Source: Mycolicibacterium psychrotolerans
GTDB taxonomy: Bacteria > Actinomycetota > Actinomycetes > Mycobacteriales > Mycobacteriaceae
Direction: 5' to 3'
Assembly (NCBI RefSeq): GCF_010729305.1
Contig: NZ_AP022574.1
Span: forward strand, 620,001 to 684,000
Length of the DNA stretch: 64,000 nt
Shown here: one piece after another, positions 60,166 to 64,000 of the stretch
Layout: the number at the start of each line of letters is the position of its first letter
Numbering within the stretch: the first letter of the stretch is position 1
Made by a program: the position numbers and the translations under genes
Notes under the pieces: generated by a model
What the model was told of the DNA's origin: nothing
What the model saw: the letters and a program-made list of their open reading frames with translations, nothing else
Database searches by the model: none

Positions 60166-61494
60166 ATCATCTTGCGGCGCAGGCTCTGTCGACACCGTCA
60201 GGGTGGCCCGCAGGCCCCCGAGCGGACCGTCGGACAGCTCGATCGAGCCGCCGTGCAGTGACGCCTGCTGGGCGACGAGCGCCAGCCCGAGCCCCGACCC
60301 GCCCGGGGCGGCGTTGCTGCCCCGGGAGAAGCGGCCCAGCACCGTCAGGTGCTCGTCGACGGGCAGTCCGCGGCCGTTGTCGTCGACGACGATCGTCATC
60401 AGGTTCGTGCGCCGGTGCGCGGCCAGCACGATCCGGGTGGCCTGACCGTGGGTGATCGCATTGCGCACCAGGTTGTCCACCGCCAGCCGCAGCCCGCCCG
60501 GCCAGCCCAGCAGGAAGCCGAGATCGTCGGCGGCGTGCACCTCGATCGTGACGTCGCGGCTCACCCGCATGTTCTCCCGGGCCACCCGGTCCAGCATGTC
60601 GGTGACGTCGATGACCTCGCGGTCCTCGGCCTGGGCGAGCTGCCCCGAGGCCAGCTGTCCCAGCGCGGTGATGATGCCCTCGACCCGGCGCTGCGCCCGC
60701 GACAGGTCGGCCACCACCTCGGCGCGCTCCTCGGCGGGCAGGTCATGGATGCGCAGCGTGTCCAGGTCGGCGCGCATCGCGGTCAGCGGGGTGCGCAGTT
60801 CGTGGGCGGCGTTGGCGGCGAAGTCCTGTGCTGCCTGCAGGGAGTTGGTGGTGGCGCGCTGGGCTGCGGCGAGCCGGTCGAGCATCGCGCTCATCGCCTC
60901 GGACAGGTCCTCGGCCTCGCGCACACCGCGCACGGTCGGGATCTGCTCGGAGCCCGTGCCGAGTGTCTTGGTGTGCTCGGTCAGTTTGCGCAGCGGGCGG
61001 ATCGCCGGGCCGGCCAGCAGCCAGCCCAGGCCCGCGGCGATGAGCACCGTCACCACGCCCACGGCGATGTACAGCGGCACCCGCGCGGGGTTGAGCAGGA
61101 TGCTGTCGGCGCGGATGCCGATCGACATCAGCACGCCGCCGTCCTGCTCGACCGGGACCGTCCGCACCCGGTACTCGACGTCGTTGACCATCACGGTCTC
61201 GGTGCCCGGCGGCAACGCCGGCAGCTGGAACCCGCGCTGGTAGACCACCTGCCCCGAGGAGCGCGACCGTCCGGTCTGCAGGACGCCGCGGCGCGGATCG
61301 GTGAGCTGCTCGGGGTAGACGCTGGCGTCGACGATCGCGTCCAGCCGCCGATCCAGTTGCGCCGCATCGTTGTTGGCCAACACCAGCGAGGTGAGGATGG
61401 TGAACATCGCGACCACGGCGGCCGCGGCGGCCGCCGACGCGATGGCGACCCGCGTCCGCAGCGAGGCGGACCGGAGCGCGCGGGGCAATCTCAC
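60154..61494 (-). CDS. Sensor histidine kinase, PrrB-like
   Basis: 446 residues, the same length as PrrB of M. tuberculosis. Two transmembrane helices (about 15-40 and 138-162) flank an external domain of about 95 residues, then HAMP, the phosphoacceptor His231 in AAHELRTPLTAM, N box DNLVRNAITHG and G boxes DDNGRGLP and GGSGLGLAL. It should phosphorylate the response regulator encoded 22 bases upstream. In M. smegmatis PrrAB paralogues exist besides the main pair, one of them next to mmpL11; this locus has that position. Confidence 0.88.
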   Translation of the reverse strand: MRLPRALRSASLRTRVAIASAAAAAAVVAMFTILTSLVLANNDAAQLDRRLDAIVDASVYPEQLTDPRRGVLQTGRSRSSGQVVYQRGFQLPALPPGTETVMVNDVEYRVRTVPVEQDGGVLMSIGIRADSILLNPARVPLYIAVGVVTVLIAAGLGWLLAGPAIRPLRKLTEHTKTLGTGSEQIPTVRGVREAEDLSEAMSAMLDRLAAAQRATTNSLQAAQDFAANAAHELRTPLTAMRADLDTLRIHDLPAEERAEVVADLSRAQRRVEGIITALGQLASGQLAQAEDREVIDVTDMLDRVARENMRVSRDVTIEVHAADDLGFLLGWPGGLRLAVDNLVRNAITHGQATRIVLAAHRRTNLMTIVVDDNGRGLPVDEHLTVLGRFSRGSNAAPGGSGLGLALVAQQASLHGGSIELSDGPLGGLRATLTVSTEPAPQDDSDE

Positions 61495-61516
61495 CGGCGA
61501 ACCGGGCGCGGACTTC

Positions 61517-62263
61517 TCACGGCTCTTCCCGCAGCACGTACCCGATCCCGCGCACGGTGTGGATGACGCGCGGCATGCCGTCCCGCTCGAGCTTGCGCCG
61601 CAGGTAGGACACGAAGACGTCGGCGACGTTGGTGTCGACGTCGAAGTCGTAGCCCCACACCAGTTCCAGCAGTCGCTGGCGGCTCAGCACCACCCCGGCA
61701 TTCTCGGCCAGCGCGGCGAGCAGATCGAACTCCCGCTTGGTGAGGTCCACCCGCTCGCCGCCCACGAACACCAGCCGGCGCGACGTGTCGATGGTCAGCG
61801 ATCCGACGGTCATGGTGTCGGAGGTGGGGTCGGAGTGATGCGCCCGGCGCAGCAGCGCGTGCAGCCGGGCCACCAGCTCACCGAGGTCGAACGGTTTGGT
61901 CAGGTAGTCGTCGGCACCGGCCTCCAGGCCCGCGATCCGGTCGTTGACCGTGTCGCGTGCCGACAGCACACAGATCGGGATGTCGTTGCCCAGCGCGCGC
62001 AGCGCCGTCACCACCGCGACGCCGTCGAGTTCGGGCATCTGCACGTCGAGCACCAGCGCATCGTGCGATTCGCTGGACAGCAGCCGCAGCGCTTCCTTCC
62101 CCGTCGCCGCGACCCGCACGTCGAAGCCCGAATGCCGCAGACCCCGGGCCACCGAGGTGCGGACATCCGGGTCGTCGTCCACCATCAGCACCGTCCGACC
62201 CGCGCCGTCCTGGGCGGACAGCTCTCCCCCACGAGTGGGCGAAGCTTCCACCCTGTCTCGCAT
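61517..62263 (-). CDS. OmpR/PhoB-family response regulator, PrrA-like
   Basis: 248 residues. Receiver domain with the acidic pocket VDDDPDV, phosphoacceptor Asp73 in [12 protein letters not shown] and the conserved Lys in YLTKPFD. The C-terminal winged helix contains [15 protein letters not shown] and [21 protein letters not shown], as in PrrA. ATG at 62263 lies five bases after the haemophore gene, so haemophore, regulator and kinase can be one transcript. Targets are unknown; the neighbours suggest haem or envelope genes. Confidence 0.9.
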   Translation of the reverse strand: MRDRVEASPTRGGELSAQDGAGRTVLMVDDDPDVRTSVARGLRHSGFDVRVAATGKEALRLLSSESHDALVLDVQMPELDGVAVVTALRALGNDIPICVLSARDTVNDRIAGLEAGADDYLTKPFDLGELVARLHALLRRAHHSDPTSDTMTVGSLTIDTSRRLVFVGGERVDLTKREFDLLAALAENAGVVLSRQRLLELVWGYDFDVDTNVADVFVSYLRRKLERDGMPRVIHTVRGIGYVLREEP

Positions 62264-62268
62264 CGCGC

Positions 62269-62658
62269 CTACGGGACGAGCGGCCCGTTGGGGTCACTCT
62301 CCGAGAAGCCGCAGCGGTTCTTGATGTCGATCAGCGGCTGACGGATGCCCGTGAGCTCGGCCTTGACCTGCGGGTTGGCGTTCATGTAGTCGACGACCTT
62401 GGGCCGCAGCTGGTCAGCGGGCAGCCCGTGCAGGCCGGAGAAGAAGTTGTTGACCTCGGGATGGGTGAACAGGTAGGCCGAGGTCGACGCCGAGACGCCG
62501 GAGGCCACACCGGAGAAGTCGGCCGCGGTGCAGCCGGGGGCAACCGGCGGTTGAGCCGATGCCATCGGTGCGGCGCCGAACACCAGTGCGCCGGTCACCG
62601 CGCCCGCGCCCAGCGCGCCGGCGACAGCGCGGCGCAGGAGGGGAGCCGAGATCAACAT
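62269..62658 (-). CDS. Haemophore-type haem-binding secreted protein (Rv0203 family), copy 1
   Basis: 129 residues. A Sec signal peptide with the cleavage motif ASAQ (about residue 33-36) leads to a helical domain of about 90 residues with the pattern [14 protein letters not shown] ... [15 protein letters not shown] ... IDIKNRCGF; the two cysteines probably form a disulphide. Rv0203 family members bind haem outside the cell and pass it to MmpL3/MmpL11. ATG at 62658 has GGAGA upstream. It leads directly into the PrrAB-like genes. Confidence 0.85.
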   Translation of the reverse strand: MLISAPLLRRAVAGALGAGAVTGALVFGAAPMASAQPPVAPGCTAADFSGVASGVSASTSAYLFTHPEVNNFFSGLHGLPADQLRPKVVDYMNANPQVKAELTGIRQPLIDIKNRCGFSESDPNGPLVP

Positions 62659-62796
62659 GAAGTCTCCTTCATCAAGAGGTGGACAGCCGGCACCGTGTCG
62701 GTGGCCGACCTCAGACCATCCTAGGAAGCTAAGCAGACCGGCAGCCGACTTTCCCGCCGAGGCTGTTAACCGATCATGAGAAAACCGCGGCGGCGG

Positions 62797-63306
62797 TCAG
62801 CGCAGCGGCGGCGTGGTGGCGGTCTCGGCGGCGCCGACGCCGACGGTCTGCGCGGCCGGTGACGCCGCCGGGGCGGCCGGGCTTGCGGGCTGGGCGAGGG
62901 GCTGGGCGGCCTGCATCAACCCGAGCATCTGCGGCAGCGTCAGGGGCAGCTTGCACCGGCCGGCCAGCGCGGTGAGCGGCTGCTGCAGCCGCTGCAGATC
63001 GGCGGCGACGAGCGGATTGGCGTCGAAGTAGGAATTCAGCGCGCCGAGCGACTGAGGGCCGCTCTGCTGCTGGGTGATCAGCGTCAGCGCCTGGTTGGTC
63101 TGCGGATGCGTCTCGAGGTAGGCCCCGGTGCTGGTCGCCACCGACCCGGCGGTCTTGGCGACCTCGCTCGCCGCGCACGGGTCGGGCGCGGCCTGCCCCG
63201 CCGGCGCCGCGGGCCCGGTCAGCAGCACCGCGCCCGCACCGATGGCGAACGCCGCTGCCAGCGTGGCGCCGGTCCGGCGCGCAGTGAAACCCGAGGGTGC
63301 TTTCAT
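62797..63306 (-). CDS. Haemophore-type haem-binding secreted protein (Rv0203 family), copy 2
   Basis: 169 residues. Signal peptide (TGATLAAAFAIGAGAVLL ... GQAA), then the same helical fold: CAASEVAKTAGSVATSTGAYLETHPQTNQALT (seen in parts CAASEVAKTAG and YLETHPQTNQAL) and LTALAGRCKL with the paired cysteine. Unlike copy 1 it has a 45-residue Ala/Pro/Gln-rich tail. ATG at 63306 has GAGGAG upstream. It is divergent from mmpL11, which supports a role in haem uptake; the tail may attach to the wall or membrane. Confidence 0.83.
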   Translation of the reverse strand: MKAPSGFTARRTGATLAAAFAIGAGAVLLTGPAAPAGQAAPDPCAASEVAKTAGSVATSTGAYLETHPQTNQALTLITQQQSGPQSLGALNSYFDANPLVAADLQRLQQPLTALAGRCKLPLTLPQMLGLMQAAQPLAQPASPAAPAASPAAQTVGVGAAETATTPPLR

Positions 63307-63518
63307 CACGAACTCCTCACCGTCTGCGGCCGCCCACACGCGCCGCAAACGTTCTACGGTCAACAGCAAAGAATCCCCGACCGACGAACCTCGTCGGGGC
63401 CATCGTGCCATCGCCGGGGTCCGGTGCCCAATCGAGACGACCGCCGGCGCCGCATTAAAGCTGCATGAGGCATCTCTGGCAGGACTGTTCAGTGCGGTCG
63501 GCGAACAGGTCGCTGCTG

Positions 63519-63538
63519 TACCCTTTCGCTACGAAAGG
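63519..63538 (+). promoter_or_regulatory. Putative mmpL11 promoter with a CCTTTCG/CGAAAGG dyad
   Basis: TACCCT (63519-63524) could be the -10 box. CCTTTCG (63522-63528) and CGAAAGG (63532-63538) form a perfect seven-base dyad overlapping it. CTGTTC/GAACAG at 63485-63508 forms another, weaker dyad in the same 268-base divergent region. Confidence 0.4.
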
Positions 63539-63574
63539 CCGGGGAGAAAGTGGGGAGTTCCCATCCAGCAGTTC

Positions 63575-64000
63575 ATGATGCGCGTGAGCAGCAACCTGCG
63601 CAGATTCCGCTGGGCGGTGTTCGCCGTGTGGCTACTGCTGTTGGTCCCGTCGATCTACCTGGCGATGAACCAATCGGGCAATCTGACCGGCGGCGGCTTC
63701 GAGGTCGAGGGTTCGCAGTCGCTCTATGTGCAGCGCCAGCTCGAGGCGCAGTTTCCTGACCAGGGCGCTTCCCCGCTGGCCCTGGTCGCCGCGCCCCGCC
63801 CGGACGCGTCGTTCGACGACATGAACGCCGCGGTGGGCCGCCTGGAGGCCATCGCCCGCGAGGTGCCCAGCGTCACGATCATGCCCAACCCGGCCCAGCC
63901 GCCTCCCCAGCCGGACCGGCCCTACGTCATCACGCTGCAACTCGGATTCGAGAACACCGGTGCGGTCGACATCGCCAAGCAGCTGCGCCAGAAGGTCGGC
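63575..64000 (+). CDS. mmpL11: MmpL11 lipid/haem-related RND transporter, N-terminal part (runs off window)
   Basis: 142 codons up to the window end, frame open. It begins MMRVSSNLRRFRWAVF, first helix WAVFAVWLLLLVPSIYLAM, then the external start SGNLTGGGFEVEGSQSL and ALVAAPRPDASFDDM, as in MmpL11 (Rv0202c). MmpL11 exports wax-ester and mycolate lipids and has been linked to haem uptake with Rv0203. ATG at 63575 is chosen; the next codon is also ATG. Divergent from the second haemophore gene. Confidence 0.9.
   Translation, partial: MMRVSSNLRRFRWAVFAVWLLLLVPSIYLAMNQSGNLTGGGFEVEGSQSLYVQRQLEAQFPDQGASPLALVAAPRPDASFDDMNAAVGRLEAIAREVPSVTIMPNPAQPPPQPDRPYVITLQLGFENTGAVDIAKQLRQKVG

Noticed and set aside
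63550..63574. GTG at 63550 as start of mmpL11
   Set aside because: It is not in the mmpL11 frame; the ATG at 63575 gives the family N-terminus.
1..64000. CRISPR arrays, tRNA or rRNA genes, transposases, prophage genes
   Set aside because: No regularly spaced repeats, cloverleaf sequences or transposase/phage domains were recognised on either strand by reading; a tRNA scan would settle the RNA part.

Overview
The window is high-GC DNA from a fast-growing Mycolicibacterium-type mycobacterium. The gene order follows the Mycobacterium tuberculosis segment Rv0244c to Rv0202c, read in the opposite direction: fadE5, fadA2, fabG4, htdX, TetR, lpqI, DUF2613, aftD, Rv0228, Rv0227c, Rv0226c, Rv0225, Rv0224c, Rv0223c, lipC/WS-DGAT, lipW, Rv0216, fadE3, fadD4, pckA, trmB, Rv0207c, mmpL3, Rv0205, Rv0204c, Rv0203-like haemophores and mmpL11. 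Those anchors are recognised from memory of the families and their order; nothing was searched. Accessory genes sit between the anchors, as is usual in environmental species.

Layout. 1-5.7 kb: fatty-acid cycle genes (end of fadE5, an F420-type oxidoreductase, fadA2, fabG4-htdX). 5.7-18.3 kb: cell-envelope genes (TetR, NagZ-type lipoprotein LpqI, universal stress protein, DUF2613 peptide, arabinosyltransferase AftD, an acyl/aryl-CoA ligase, a membrane acyltransferase, a DUF3068 protein and an Rv0226c-type membrane protein). 18.2-20.8 kb: an accessory redox module of a P450 divergent from an MpaB/Lcp-type oxygenase that sits between two small paralogous membrane proteins. 20.8-24.3 kb: glycosyltransferase, methyltransferase, aldehyde dehydrogenase. 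24.3-29.2 kb: a SnoaL-like gene bracketed by two copies of a palindromic repeat, a complete FadE5-type dehydrogenase, a RibD-like reductase with an AraC-DinB regulator, and an SDR. 29.2-38.9 kb: lipid activation and esterification (acyltransferase, FadD12-like ligase, LipO/LipC-like hydrolases, WS/DGAT, a fused FadE, LipW). 38.9-48.4 kb: acyl-CoA catabolic genes (amidohydrolase, CoA transferase, Rv0216 double hotdog, FadE3, GntR, an XRE/SDR pair, enoyl-CoA hydratase, FadD4). 48.5-54.3 kb: pckA, a pair of degenerate GTPase-like proteins, trmB and an NYN-domain protein. 54.4-64 kb: MmpL3, AI-2E-type and flippase-like membrane proteins, DUF3054, a PrrAB-like two-component system, two haemophores and the start of MmpL11.

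Regulation visible in the DNA. Two sites match the KstR consensus TNNAACNNGTTNNA, one before the aldehyde dehydrogenase and one before the acyltransferase-fadD-lipase operon. A TTGACA-NN-TGTCAA palindrome is shared by fadD4 and the fused fadE. Several genes carry a -10-like TANNNT placed 6-8 nt before ATG or GTG and lack a Shine-Dalgarno sequence, the arrangement typical of mycobacterial leaderless mRNAs.

The most unusual items are a 23-bp perfect inverted repeat of 63 bp in total (21 codons) inside a membrane-protein gene, the two REP-like palindromes around the SnoaL gene, the P450/MpaB/small-membrane-protein module, and the tandem GTPase-like genes without a Walker A lysine. I saw no tRNA, rRNA, CRISPR array or recognisable insertion-sequence transposase.
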